Below the pieces are notes generated by a model that was not told the DNA's origin, ran no database searches, and saw nothing but the letters and a program-made list of their open reading frames with translations. Shown here in pieces: positions 45,550-54,975 of a stretch of DNA of 64,000 bases. Made by a program: the position numbers and the translations under genes. The DNA comes from Pseudochrobactrum saccharolyticum (GTDB taxonomy: Bacteria; Pseudomonadota; Alphaproteobacteria; Rhizobiales; Rhizobiaceae), in contig NZ_VZPG01000001.1 of assembly GCF_008801715.1 (NCBI RefSeq), positions 248,001 to 312,000 on the forward strand, written 5' to 3'. The number at the start of each line of letters is the position of its first letter. Within the stretch, counting starts at the first letter, position 1.

Positions 45550-46704
45550 TCATGTAGCAAATATTTCAACCCGGTTACGACCATTATTTTTAGCTATATA
45601 CAGGCTGATATCTGCTTTTTGGGTCATATCGGAAAAAGAGGCTACGTCTGTTGCTGCCTGACAGACCCCCGCGCTGATTGTCAGGCGCACAATACCGTCA
45701 CTATGCTCAAATGCATCATTTTCAGCAGTCTTGCGAACACGCTCGGCAAACTCATAGGCTTCATTCATCGTCGTATCTGGGAGAAGAACTGCAAATTCCT
45801 CCCCGCCTATACGGGCAATAAAATCCTTCTTCCGGAAAATCGTCATCAGGATATTGGCAAAACGCTGCAAGGCAATATCACCGGCGGCATGACCGAACTG
45901 ATCGTTAATGCGCTTGAAATGATCAATATCCAGCAAAATCAAAGCGAGAGAACCATCCGCAGGATCACGCTCTGCTAAAGTCAGCTCAAAGGCTCTGCGA
46001 TTATACAGGCCCGTCAGCGGATCAAGCAGAGCCATTTGTTTTAACTCGGAAATCCCCCGTTCATAGGCCATTGATATAGCGAAAGCACCGCTTGCAACAA
46101 TATGAATGGACATGACGAGCAAAATGACTGCCAGAAGCCCGTCATTCGGCAGTAATTTCATATTTGCGGGACTTGTCACCCAACCCTGTATCACGCGGGC
46201 AACAAATGCCGCAGCAACAAGACTATAGGCAATAGCCAGCCCCCAACGAGACGGCAGAGTCTCACCATTTGGGCGCACCAATTCGCGGAGAACTAGAACG
46301 ATTTCAACCAAAAATATGAGATTAACAAAGCCAAAAATAAACCCGTTCGTCAGATAGGAAGAGAACAGATATGGAAGCAGCACAATCAGTATGATTAAGA
46401 AATTAATCTCAATATAGTTTTTGCGATAGAAAAAGCTGCGTATAGCCTGCCAGCGCAGCGCTATCCCCGTCGCTAATACCACGTTGACGAGAATCAACTG
46501 CAGCATCTGCGAGCGATCAATCACAACAAAGATAATGAAGCCGACGGATAAAACCGCATTTGCAGCAACCCAATAGAGCCAATAGGTTCTGTCGCGCTGC
46601 TTCAGCCAAATACAAAAAAATGCAATCGCAAACGCTGCCAGAGAAATAGCGTTTACTGTAAATAGTGAATTTGGCTCAATATCTGCCATGTATTGAATGA
46701 GCAT
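45550..46704 (-). CDS. Membrane diguanylate cyclase (GGDEF)
   Basis: 384 residues from ATG 46704; a TTG two codons upstream has a slightly better ribosome-site distance. About six membrane segments occupy residues 1-215. The GGDEF domain follows: LLDPLTGLYNRRAFE, LILLDIDHFKRINDQFGHAA and the active-site GGEEF at about residues 300-304. RKKD five residues before it is an RxxD inhibitory I-site. It should therefore make cyclic-di-GMP and be subject to product inhibition. There is no EAL domain and no known sensor domain, so the input signal is unknown. Confidence 0.92.
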   Translation of the reverse strand: MLIQYMADIEPNSLFTVNAISLAAFAIAFFCIWLKQRDRTYWLYWVAANAVLSVGFIIFVVIDRSQMLQLILVNVVLATGIALRWQAIRSFFYRKNYIEINFLIILIVLLPYLFSSYLTNGFIFGFVNLIFLVEIVLVLRELVRPNGETLPSRWGLAIAYSLVAAAFVARVIQGWVTSPANMKLLPNDGLLAVILLVMSIHIVASGAFAISMAYERGISELKQMALLDPLTGLYNRRAFELTLAERDPADGSLALILLDIDHFKRINDQFGHAAGDIALQRFANILMTIFRKKDFIARIGGEEFAVLLPDTTMNEAYEFAERVRKTAENDAFEHSDGIVRLTISAGVCQAATDVASFSDMTQKADISLYIAKNNGRNRVEIFAT

Positions 46705-46710
46705 CGACAA

Positions 46711-47102
46711 TCAAATCCCTCACGTCGATAAACAAAACACTCCCGGAATGCACTGTATCTCTGACTTCTGCCCGTTAAGGAGACGAAGTCAGTATGCGGT
46801 TCGGCAAGCCGAACATATTCATAAAGTGTGCAGCCGTTTTAGCAGGCATCACATATTCCATAGCATTATGTAAAAAGATCCCGCTATCACTTTTTTATGC
46901 AAAAAGCGACATTTTGAATGAAAGATAAAAGAATAAGATTGTTTCAGTGCTGCTTAATATTCTTAAATTCAAACAAAACAAACAAGCTGAGTTAAATATA
47001 ATGTGAGAACAATTTAAATTTACTCCGCCTGTTTACTACGCATAGCGAGATCAAAAATCATCGGCAAAACAAATTAAACAGGCAGAATATAATGTGAGGA
47101 AT
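46711..47102. other. Intergenic region between the diguanylate cyclase gene and tRNA-Gln
   Basis: About 390 bp of AT-rich sequence. It holds a 13-bp direct repeat AATATAATGTGAG at 46995-47007 and 47086-47098. I see no gene and no clear terminator after the tRNA. Confidence 0.4.
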
Positions 47103-47177
47103 TGGCTGGGGCGCCTGGATTCGAACCAGGGGATGGCGGTACCAAAAACCGCTGCCTTACCGCTTGGCTACGCCCCA
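47103..47177 (-). tRNA. tRNA-Gln (anticodon UUG)
   Basis: On the minus strand the 75-nt sequence folds as a complete cloverleaf. The acceptor arm TGGGGCG (5' at 47177) pairs with CGCCCCA, followed by G and encoded CCA. The D-arm has AGCCAAGCGGTAAGGC. The anticodon stem GCGGT/ACCGC encloses loop TTTTGGT, giving TTG. The T-arm is CCTGG-TTCGAAT-CCAGG. The UUG anticodon reads CAA codons for glutamine and, by wobble, CAG. Confidence 0.96.
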
Positions 47178-47504
47178 ATACAAATCACGGAGAGATTCCG
47201 TGGCGGTTGATCCGGCTTATAGCCGCAAGAAATCCATTGTGCAATGCATTGAAATCAGATTTTTACATTTTAAAACAAAGCAAACCCGTCCAACTTCAAA
47301 AAAGCGTTTTACGTTTTCAGCTTCGCAAGTTCTCCACTCTCCAACATGCTGGAAAAGCAGCTCATAAACGCGTAAAGACAACAGTAATTGAGTAAGTTTG
47401 ACTGCGCTCCGATACAGTTTAAAGGTTCAGACAATCCGTTTCAGATTAAATTATATCATATTCAACCGCTTGCCGGATTACCTTACACTTCAGGAGACAG
47501 CAGC
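47178..47504. other. Region between tRNA-Gln and the glycosyl-1-phosphate transferase gene
   Basis: About 327 bp with the divergent promoters of the tRNA and of the transferase gene. A small dyad CACGGA/TCCGTG (47186-47202) lies just upstream of the tRNA. Open frames here are artefacts of the tRNA or of an over-long start. Confidence 0.4.
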
Positions 47505-48503
47505 TTGTCAGTTTATTGGTGGATTTTTCCTCTGTGCTTTATTTTCTCCACGCTCCTGCTCCTGATTTTAAAAGACAAACTTCCTGCGAATTTTCTTGCT
47601 GCCGGCTTTAATCCGCGCTCCAACCATTCTGTCCCTGCCAGACAAATCGGCGGACTGGCCTGCATTCCGGTTTTCATATGTGCACTAATTATTTTTGGCC
47701 TATGGGAAATGATACCGGCTCGCATGAGTATCAGCCTTGTCATTGCGGCTTCGTTAGTCTGGGTTATCGGTTATCTGGATGACCGAAAAGAACTGTCTGT
47801 ACGCGCAAGACTTCCCTTGCAACTTCTGGCCGCAATTCTTGCGGTTTACAGTTTAGGTGCCAATTTTCAACTTTTGCCCGATCTGCTCCCCTATTGGCTT
47901 GAAATGCTGATTTTGAGCATCGCTATCCTTGGAAGTATTAATGTCGCCAATTTTATGGACGGTCTGGATTGGCTGACTGTCACCGGAATTGGAATTCCAC
48001 TATTCCTGCTCGGAATTCTCTCAGCTATATTTCTTCAGGAGCCGGCAATTCCGGCGATTAGTCTGGCGATAAGTGGTGCTCTCGCAGGATTTGCAGTTTT
48101 TAACCGCCCGCCAGCCTCAATCTTTCTCGGTGATTCCGGTAGTCTGCCGCTTGGCCTGATTACCGGTGCAGTATTTCTGCTCTTTGCCGGACAAGCAGGT
48201 ATTATTGCCGCTCTCATCCTGCCGCTTTATTATATTCTCGACGCTGGCAGCACGATTATCCTGCGTCTTAGCAAAGGTGAGAATATTTTACAGGCGCATT
48301 CTTCCCATGCCTATCAGATTGCAAAACGCTCGGGAAAATCCGTTTATTTTGTTACCGGCAGCCTTGCACTGCTCAATCTTATATTGGGAGCTATTACTGC
48401 AGCCGCGCTGTGGTCAGGTACTCTTATCGGGCAATTATACGGCCTGATAATCGCCCTGGTGCTGACAGCGCTGCTGATCCTTTATTTCCGCAAAAGAGTT
48501 TAA
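47505..48503 (+). CDS. wbkF: Polyprenyl-phosphate glycosyl-1-phosphate transferase (WecA/MraY superfamily)
   Basis: 332 residues from TTG 47505, preceded by AGGAGA; an upstream extension to 47388 has no ribosome site and is not hydrophobic. Transfers a sugar-1-phosphate onto undecaprenyl phosphate, the first step of O-antigen or capsule assembly. About ten membrane segments are seen. Superfamily motifs are the N-terminal SNHSVPARQIGGLACIP, YLDDRKELSVRARLPLQ (catalytic Asp pair), NFMDGLDWLT and FLGDSGSLPLGL, with a later HSSHAYQIA. Its partner is the adjacent dehydratase gene; in Brucella wbkF and wbkD form this pair for smooth LPS. The symbol is therefore a probable, context-supported one. 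Confidence 0.8.
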   Translation: MSVYWWIFPLCFIFSTLLLLILKDKLPANFLAAGFNPRSNHSVPARQIGGLACIPVFICALIIFGLWEMIPARMSISLVIAASLVWVIGYLDDRKELSVRARLPLQLLAAILAVYSLGANFQLLPDLLPYWLEMLILSIAILGSINVANFMDGLDWLTVTGIGIPLFLLGILSAIFLQEPAIPAISLAISGALAGFAVFNRPPASIFLGDSGSLPLGLITGAVFLLFAGQAGIIAALILPLYYILDAGSTIILRLSKGENILQAHSSHAYQIAKRSGKSVYFVTGSLALLNLILGAITAAALWSGTLIGQLYGLIIALVLTALLILYFRKRV

Positions 48504-50369
48504 TTACTGGCGGATATAATCGAACAACAGCGCTTTAGCGCCCTCCGCATCGTTATCATCAAGGAATTGCTGCATGTGCGGCAAACGCTGCGGTATTTCG
48601 TCGGCTTTTGTACCACGTTTTTCCGCACAAAGAATTTTAGGGTGACGGGTACGTAATGCCTTATCCGGATCATAAAACAGCTCCTCGTAAAGCTTCTCGC
48701 CCTCGCGAATACCGGTTACCCGAATTGTAATATCCCCGTCAGGATTTTTCATGTCACGCACAGACAATCCGGCCATCAGGATCATATTTTCAGCCAGATC
48801 TCTGATTTTCACCGGACTTCCCATTTCCAGCAAAGCCGTCTCACCACTTTTGATAACCGCACCGGACTGGATAATCAGTTCTGCAGCCTCGCGGATCGAC
48901 ATGAAATAACGGGTCATATTTTCATCAGTCAGCGTTACAGGGCCTCCTGCAGCAATCTGCTCACGAAACAGCGGTACAACCGACCCGTTAGACCCTAGAA
49001 CATTACCGAACCGAACGCTCGAAAATGACTGTGCCGAACCTTTCTGCTGCGCAAGATCTCCATAATGGCGGATAACAAATTCTGCCCATCTTTTGGTTGC
49101 CCCCATAACATTAGTTGGGCGAACAGCTTTATCGGATGAAATCAAAATAAAACGCTCTACGCCGGTTTTCAGCGCAGCATCGGCAACAGCTTTTGTGCCC
49201 ATAACATTATTACGGATGCCTTCAAGCGGGTTCACCTCAACCAAAGGCACATGCTTATAGGCAGCACAATGATAAATCGTATCAACGCCGTGAGAGTGAA
49301 TAACATTCTCCACCAGTTCCTGCTGGGTTACTGAACCCAAGACCGGAACGATTTCACAATTCGTGACAGATTTCAGCTTGCGCTCCAGCTGATAGAGCGC
49401 AAATTCCCCGACCTCGAACAAAATCAGTTTGCGTGGTTTCCAGTTGACGATCGTACGGCACAATTCGCTGCCGATAGAACCACCGGCACCTGTTACCATG
49501 ATTGAGTGCCCCTCAATCATCGACTGCAGCATCGCCTCATCCGGCGGCACCGGCGAACGCCCCAGCAGGTCATCAATTTCAATATTACGCAGCGCACCAA
49601 CCAGATATTTTCCCCGCGACAGATCTGCAATCGGCGGCAGAATACTGGTACGGATTTTCAGGCGTCCTAAAATACTGGCATAGGCTTTTCGCTCTGTCTC
49701 CCCCATCGACGGATCAGAGATCACGACCTGACAAACACCGTAATTCTTAACCAGATCATCGATAGACGCCGGTGCATAAACACGGGTTCCGGCAATATCC
49801 ATACCAAGCAATGACGGATCACGATCAATAAAACCGGCCACGTAAGTGTCGCGATGTACACGCAATGCCGCTGCCAGCTGCTGTGCAGCTTCACCGGTAC
49901 CGATAATCAAAGCCACTTCCCGTGATACTGGCCCCGTACTATCCCGCAAAATCCATTTAGCGCCGAAACGGGAAATGGAAACCAAAATCGTAATCAACAG
50001 CCAGTAAATCAGCGGAACAGAACGCGGAACGCCGGTTCCGCCGGTCATTTCAGTCAGGAATGCGATAGCAACCCATAGCAAAGCCGCAACAGCGGTTGCC
50101 TGAAAGATAGACCAGATTGCCTTTTCCGGCAGATAGCGGATGACGGAACGATAAAGACCATAGCGGATAAAAACCGGCACAGCGATCAGCGGAGCCGCCA
50201 GCATCAGCAATATTTGCTTGGGATTTGGCACAAACAGGAAGCCATAACGCAGAACATAGGCAACATAGACGCCAAGCAACAACAACGTAATATCCACAGC
50301 CAGTGTGATAAGTTGCTTTATAAATCGCGGGAGTCCCGCAATCCGCCTTGAAAAATCTGCCGTTTTCAT
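48504..50369 (-). CDS. wbkD: Nucleotide-sugar epimerase/dehydratase, WbpM/CapD family
   Basis: 621 residues. Four N-terminal membrane segments and a first Rossmann domain (EVALIIGTGEAAQQLAAALR) precede the catalytic SDR domain. The latter has VTGAGGSIGSELCRTIV (near residue 291), YHCAAYKHVPLVE and SSDKAVRPTNVMGATKRWAE with the TMK-like active site. The family performs 4,6-dehydration of UDP-GlcNAc, here toward the QuiNAc-type sugar that starts the Brucella O-antigen. Its stop codon abuts the stop of the transferase gene with no base between. The enzyme-transferase pair fits bactoprenol priming; the exact product is inferred. Confidence 0.85.
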   Translation of the reverse strand: MKTADFSRRIAGLPRFIKQLITLAVDITLLLLGVYVAYVLRYGFLFVPNPKQILLMLAAPLIAVPVFIRYGLYRSVIRYLPEKAIWSIFQATAVAALLWVAIAFLTEMTGGTGVPRSVPLIYWLLITILVSISRFGAKWILRDSTGPVSREVALIIGTGEAAQQLAAALRVHRDTYVAGFIDRDPSLLGMDIAGTRVYAPASIDDLVKNYGVCQVVISDPSMGETERKAYASILGRLKIRTSILPPIADLSRGKYLVGALRNIEIDDLLGRSPVPPDEAMLQSMIEGHSIMVTGAGGSIGSELCRTIVNWKPRKLILFEVGEFALYQLERKLKSVTNCEIVPVLGSVTQQELVENVIHSHGVDTIYHCAAYKHVPLVEVNPLEGIRNNVMGTKAVADAALKTGVERFILISSDKAVRPTNVMGATKRWAEFVIRHYGDLAQQKGSAQSFSSVRFGNVLGSNGSVVPLFREQIAAGGPVTLTDENMTRYFMSIREAAELIIQSGAVIKSGETALLEMGSPVKIRDLAENMILMAGLSVRDMKNPDGDITIRVTGIREGEKLYEELFYDPDKALRTRHPKILCAEKRGTKADEIPQRLPHMQQFLDDNDAEGAKALLFDYIRQ

Positions 50370-50780
50370 GCGGTTAATCTCTCACCTTATTCTTCAGCAA
50401 AATTTGCACCTTACTTCCACAATCACAATCAGGCAAAAGAATAATTTGACCAAAACAATTGAATATTAAGTTTAGATAAAACAGCGTATTTATACTGACT
50501 AACAAAATACTTATATCAAAACCAGCAAATCTCCCACTATTCACAAGAATTGCGAACAGAAGTAGCTATGCGACAGACGTATAAAAATGATGCTTCTCAT
50601 AATTTTTCTCAAAATGAACCATAGACCACTGCCTTACCAATCAAGCTTTCTCAGGTTCCGTAAAAGAAATTTATCCGGCTCTTATAATTCATCAGATTCG
50701 CTGCTGTTGCACGACATATCAATCGAAATCCCCCGATTGTTTTGAAAGCCGTGCAACAAACTATTACAAACTTAACAACA
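50370..50780. other. Intergenic region upstream of the dehydratase gene
   Basis: About 410 bp, AT-rich between 50400 and 50620. It holds the promoter of the leftward dehydratase gene and the end of the DUF2793 gene. I see no gene and no strong hairpin; a plus-strand open frame starting at 50742 is a shadow of the DUF2793 gene. Confidence 0.4.
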
Positions 50781-51602
50781 TCATGGAGCAACAGGCTGAT
50801 TACCGTCTACCCAAAGCCACTGCTGGCCATCACTGAAAGCAAGCTTCCCGCTCTGACCTGTCCTGATAAAAATAACCGCTCCCGCACCGCTCTGCGCAGC
50901 ATCCGGCAATGTACCACTCTCATAATTTCCGGTGCGAATTGGCCCCTCAACATGCAACGGTGCTGTTGGCCAGACCGAGCCGATAGCTATATTACCGCTA
51001 GCACGATCAATCCGCAGTGCCTGTCGCCACTGCCCGCTATCATCTGCAACTTTAATGCTGAAGTTATTTTCACCGGCGATTCCCATTTCAGCATAGCCGG
51101 TCCAGCTACTCTGAAATAACAGGGATGCAGTATTCTCACTCAGGTTTTTATTGATTTTCAGCTGATGCCCTGCCCCGCTATGGGTCAGCAGAACGGCGTC
51201 AGAGGCTACAGCCAAGCGGTTATAGGTATCAGCCTCCGTATTTACTCCAACCATCGGCTGCGGGTTCAGCAGTGCCTGCCATTGACTGCCGTTAAATATG
51301 AACAGCGCATTTTCATCAGCAATATGCATGATCCAGCCGCGCAAGGGCACGAAGAAGAACCATTCACCATCCATAAAGGCTGCAAGATTGCCATCCTGCC
51401 CGCTCCATAAATCCGCGGCTCCCGCAGGTATCAGATAACGATCACCTTCCTGCGCAGTGACAGGCGCTGAAGAATATTGCCGGCTTAGAACGGACAGATG
51501 CAAAAGCGCATCGAGATAACGCAGTGCTTCATTATGTGTGACATGTTTCTGCGCTTGACTGGGCAGAATATAAGGCATTTTCAGATTAGGGGTCGTTTCC
51601 AT
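50781..51602 (-). CDS. DUF2793 domain-containing phage-type protein
   Basis: 273 residues. The N-terminal DUF2793 domain is clear: METTPNLKMPYILPSQAQKH and VTHNEALRYLDALLHL, then EGDRYLIPAGAADLW, GWIMHIADENALFIFNGSQW. The remainder is beta-rich with ALRIDRASGNIAIG and HVEGPIRTGNYESGTLP, resembling the C-terminal carbohydrate- or host-binding parts of phage tail proteins. DUF2793 proteins occur in prophages and gene-transfer-agent-like elements of Rhizobiales. No other phage gene is here, and it sits 81 bp downstream of uraH in the same direction. It may be a relic or a domesticated gene. Confidence 0.8.
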   Translation of the reverse strand: METTPNLKMPYILPSQAQKHVTHNEALRYLDALLHLSVLSRQYSSAPVTAQEGDRYLIPAGAADLWSGQDGNLAAFMDGEWFFFVPLRGWIMHIADENALFIFNGSQWQALLNPQPMVGVNTEADTYNRLAVASDAVLLTHSGAGHQLKINKNLSENTASLLFQSSWTGYAEMGIAGENNFSIKVADDSGQWRQALRIDRASGNIAIGSVWPTAPLHVEGPIRTGNYESGTLPDAAQSGAGAVIFIRTGQSGKLAFSDGQQWLWVDGNQPVAP

Positions 51603-51683
51603 ATCTTGCTTTTCCCGTTGCTCATGAACGGGAAAAGTCTACGGAGAGAATAAAGAGCGGGGATAGATTTGCCCGTCGTGCCT

Positions 51684-52040
51684 TTAGCTGCCGCGATAAG
51701 TGGAATAAGCCCAAGGGCTGACCAGCAGCGGCACATGATAATTGGCGCTCTCATCGGCAATAGAAAACCGGATCGGAATCAGATCCAGAAATGGCGGCTT
51801 CGCCTGATCCGCGCCTTGCGATTCAAAATATTCAGCGACATGAAACTGAATTTCATAAGTGCCGATACGCATTTCCGCTTCATTGAGCAGAAGCTCATCA
51901 GTGCGGCCATCAAGATTGGTTGCAGTCCGCTTAATCAGTTCCAGCTCACCACTGCCCTTCACCCGATAAAGCTCAAGACGCATTGCGGCAGCCGGTTTGC
52001 CATGAGCAGTATCGAGAACATGGGTTGAGAGTTTTGCCAT
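51684..52040 (-). CDS. uraH: 5-Hydroxyisourate hydrolase
   Basis: 118 residues from ATG 52040. The transthyretin-like enzyme hydrolyses 5-hydroxyisourate to OHCU in urate breakdown. The family marks are present: N-terminal [15 protein letters not shown] with the catalytic histidine, an arginine in the central region, and the C-terminal [18 protein letters not shown] with the YRGS signature. There is no signal peptide, so the enzyme is cytosolic. It is the last clearly assigned gene of the purine-degradation operon, 27 bp after uraD. Confidence 0.95.
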   Translation of the reverse strand: MAKLSTHVLDTAHGKPAAAMRLELYRVKGSGELELIKRTATNLDGRTDELLLNEAEMRIGTYEIQFHVAEYFESQGADQAKPPFLDLIPIRFSIADESANYHVPLLVSPWAYSTYRGS

Positions 52041-52067
52041 AACCATACCTTTTCTGCTGCATATATT

Positions 52068-52589
52068 TTATTGGCCAAGCATATCCCCCAGCCGCAGTTC
52101 AGCGATACGCGCAATCTGCCGCAGTGCCTCAGAAATTTCCTGTGCCGGTGTGTTTTTCAAACGCGTTTCAAAACTGGCGAGGATGGAATGTTTGTCATGT
52201 CCTTTACCGTCAAAACCGCGTACGGCGAGAATGAAGGGAAAGTCAAAACGCTGCTTATAGGCATCATTTAAGCTATGAAAGCGCTCATACTCCGCATCAT
52301 CAAGCCGGTCGAGTCCCGCTCCCTTCTGCTCACTTGTAGAAGCATCGGTGAGATGACCTGCACGCGCAGCTTTGCCTGCCAGATCAGGATGCGCACGGAT
52401 CAGCGCCAGTTGTTTGTTTACACCCGCGTTTTCAACTACCTGCACCATCGCCTGATGCAGAACAGAAACTGAAGCGAACGGCCTGTCTCTCACCACAGCT
52501 TCTGCCACCCAAGGGGAATGTTCGAAAATACCGCCCAGAGCAGAGACAAATTCCGTTTCTGACAGCGAATTTAAGGTCTGCAAATTCAT
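52068..52589 (-). CDS. uraD: OHCU decarboxylase
   Basis: 173 residues from ATG 52589, one base after the xdhB stop. Converts OHCU to S-allantoin. The helical family shows ALGGIFEHSPWVAEAVVRDR near the N-terminus, the conserved IRAHPDLAGKAA with its catalytic histidine, SEQKGAGLDRLDDAEYERFH and RFDFPFILAVRGFDG. The reading frame is open to 52613 but that would extend into xdhB. The tight junction with xdhB implies translational coupling. Confidence 0.93.
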   Translation of the reverse strand: MNLQTLNSLSETEFVSALGGIFEHSPWVAEAVVRDRPFASVSVLHQAMVQVVENAGVNKQLALIRAHPDLAGKAARAGHLTDASTSEQKGAGLDRLDDAEYERFHSLNDAYKQRFDFPFILAVRGFDGKGHDKHSILASFETRLKNTPAQEISEALRQIARIAELRLGDMLGQ

Positions 52590-52590
52590 C

Positions 52591-54975
52591 TCAACCCTGC
52601 TTGTTATTTCCACTCTGGCGCTGACGCAATTTGATGATCGATTTCAGCACGGTTTCTGGTGTGGCCGGTGCATCGAGTTCCGGTGAAAACTGGTGATCCG
52701 TAATCGAAGCAATGGCATCGCGGATTGCCAGCCAGACGGAAATGCCAAGCATCAGCGGCGGTTCGCCAATGGCTTTGGAACGGAATACCGTTTCCTCGCG
52801 GTTCGGTGCATTTTCCAAAATCCGCACATTGAAGATTTCCGGCACATCACGCGAGCCCGGAATTTTATAGGTTGAAGGGCCTGCGGTGCGTAACCGTCCA
52901 GCCTTGTCCCACCATAATTCCTCGCAAGTGACCCAGCCCATGCCCTGCACAAAAGCGCCTTCAATCTGGCCGAGATCAATCGCAGGATTAAGCGGAAAGC
53001 CGACATCCTGCAGAATATCCGCCCGCAAGCAGCGCGTTTCACCGGTCAGCGTATCCACTGCCACTTCGGCAACAGCCGCACCATAGGTGAAATAGAAGAA
53101 CGGACGGCCGCGCATTGTCTTGCCGTCCCAATGGATTTTCGGCGTCGCATAATGAGCAGCCTCGGAGAGCTGCACACGTTTTGACCACGTCAGCTTGGCA
53201 AGCTCGCCAAAGGACATCGATTCATTGCCCGCATAGACACGGTTGCCACGGAAAATGATCTCGCTCTCTTCTGTATTATAATGTTCTGCGGCAACCTTGG
53301 TCATCCGCCCCTTAATCGCCGTTGCCGCTTTAAAGGCTGCCATACCATTGAGATCAGAACCCGTTGAAGCAGCCGTTGCAGATGTATTCGGCACTTTGCC
53401 GGTCGCTGTCGCCGAGATACGCACCATGTCCAGATCGATCTGGAACACTTCAGCCACAACCTGCGCGACTTTGACAAACAGTCCCTGCCCCATTTCCGTA
53501 CCGCCATGGTTCAGAAACACAGAACCATCCTGATAAACATGCACCAGAGCACCAGCCTGATTGAGCGCTGTGAGATTGAACGAGATACCAAACTTCACCG
53601 GCATCATCGCCAATCCGCGACGGATCAGCGGATTACCCGCATTATAGGCATCAATTTCCACACGCCGTTTTTGCCAGTCACTGCTGCTCAGCAGCGCTTC
53701 TGTGACCTGTACCAGACGGTTGTCGTCAACCTTCTGGCCATAAGGCGTTTCATCACCAGTCTCATCGCCGTAATAATTGATGGCGCGCAGTTGATTGGGA
53801 TCAAGCTTCAATTCACGGGCAATCGTATCGACGATTGTTTCAATCGCGATAATCCCCTGCGGCCCCCCAAAGCCGCGAAATGCCGTATTAGACACAGTAT
53901 TGGTTTTGCAAGCATGACCAATGAAATGCGCATGTTCGATAAAATAGGAATTATCGGCATGGGTCAGCGCACGGGCAATTACCGGCCCTGTGAGATCCGG
54001 CAGGTTTCCGGCGCGGGCAAGGAATTCAATATCCAGCCCTTTGATACGCCCGCGACTGTCTGTTCCTGCCTGCCAATGCACTACAAAATCATGGCGTTTG
54101 CCGGTCGCAATCATATCATCGCGGCGCTTGAGGCGCATTTTGCACGGGCGTCCGGTTTTAGCTGCAACCAGCGCAGCGGCACAAGCGATAATCGTCGCCT
54201 GACTTTCCTTGCCGCCGAAACCGCCGCCCATACGCCGCACCTGACATTCCACCGCATGGGCATGAAGCCCCAGCACATGCGCCACATGATGCTGTACTTC
54301 GCTCGGATGCTGCGTTGAAGAATGCACCAGCATATCGCCGTTTTCATGCGGCCAGTTTTCACCCGGAATGGCATAGGCAATATGAGTTTCGAGGTAGAAA
54401 TGATCCTGCCCGCCCATGGAAAGACGGCCGGAAAACTGATGTTCCGCATTGGCAACGGCGGTTTTGGCATCGCCCTGTTGCACCACCTGTTGCGGGATCA
54501 CATAGCTCTTTTGCCGGTGAGCTTCTTCCACATCCAGCACCGGTGGCAGTTCTTCAATATCCAGCTTCACCAGCTTAGCGGCCTTATAGGCGGCTTCAAA
54601 ACTGGTCGCGGCAATCACCGCAATTGCCCGCCCCTGATGATCAAGCAGCTCCTCAGCAAAGAGCGGTTCACCGGGGAGACCAGGTGAAACATCATTGATG
54701 CCCGGAATATCATGCACATCCCAGATACCGACCACACCGGCCTGCGCCAGAGCTTCACTGGCATCCATGCTTTTCAACCGGCCATGGGCAACCGGCGATA
54801 ATATAAAAGCCGCATGAAGCGTATCCGGTAATTCCGGCATGTCATCAATATAAGTCGCGGCACCCGCCACATGACGGCTGGCGGAATCATGCACAACACC
54901 ATGTCCGACAATACTGCGTTCGACTTTATCCAAAGCACTCTTTGGAGTAGGGAAAGGCTGATTAAGTGCTATCAT
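52591..54975 (-). CDS. xdhB: Xanthine dehydrogenase, molybdopterin-binding subunit
   Basis: 794 residues. Hydroxylates hypoxanthine and xanthine to urate at a molybdenum centre. The N-terminal ALD/XDH domain has VGHGVVHDSASRHVAGAATY and DDMPELPDTLHAAFILSP. The molybdopterin domain shows GQDHFYLETHIAYAIPGE, RMGGGFGGKESQATI, NTAFRGFGGPQG and the catalytic Glu region near the C-terminus (KAIGEPPLMLGISVWLAIRD). The start overlaps the xdhA stop by 4 bp. Together with xdhA it makes the two-chain bacterial form. The insertion chaperone xdhC is not in the window. Confidence 0.96.
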   Translation of the reverse strand: MIALNQPFPTPKSALDKVERSIVGHGVVHDSASRHVAGAATYIDDMPELPDTLHAAFILSPVAHGRLKSMDASEALAQAGVVGIWDVHDIPGINDVSPGLPGEPLFAEELLDHQGRAIAVIAATSFEAAYKAAKLVKLDIEELPPVLDVEEAHRQKSYVIPQQVVQQGDAKTAVANAEHQFSGRLSMGGQDHFYLETHIAYAIPGENWPHENGDMLVHSSTQHPSEVQHHVAHVLGLHAHAVECQVRRMGGGFGGKESQATIIACAAALVAAKTGRPCKMRLKRRDDMIATGKRHDFVVHWQAGTDSRGRIKGLDIEFLARAGNLPDLTGPVIARALTHADNSYFIEHAHFIGHACKTNTVSNTAFRGFGGPQGIIAIETIVDTIARELKLDPNQLRAINYYGDETGDETPYGQKVDDNRLVQVTEALLSSSDWQKRRVEIDAYNAGNPLIRRGLAMMPVKFGISFNLTALNQAGALVHVYQDGSVFLNHGGTEMGQGLFVKVAQVVAEVFQIDLDMVRISATATGKVPNTSATAASTGSDLNGMAAFKAATAIKGRMTKVAAEHYNTEESEIIFRGNRVYAGNESMSFGELAKLTWSKRVQLSEAAHYATPKIHWDGKTMRGRPFFYFTYGAAVAEVAVDTLTGETRCLRADILQDVGFPLNPAIDLGQIEGAFVQGMGWVTCEELWWDKAGRLRTAGPSTYKIPGSRDVPEIFNVRILENAPNREETVFRSKAIGEPPLMLGISVWLAIRDAIASITDHQFSPELDAPATPETVLKSIIKLRQRQSGNNKQG

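Noticed and set aside
47102-47395. Open frame starting MAGAPGFEPG on the plus strand
   Set aside because: It is the antisense translation of tRNA-Gln; this peptide is a well-known artefact of reading through tRNA T-arms.
50742-51119. 125-codon plus-strand open frame
   Set aside because: Overlaps the DUF2793 gene antisense; that gene has clear family motifs.
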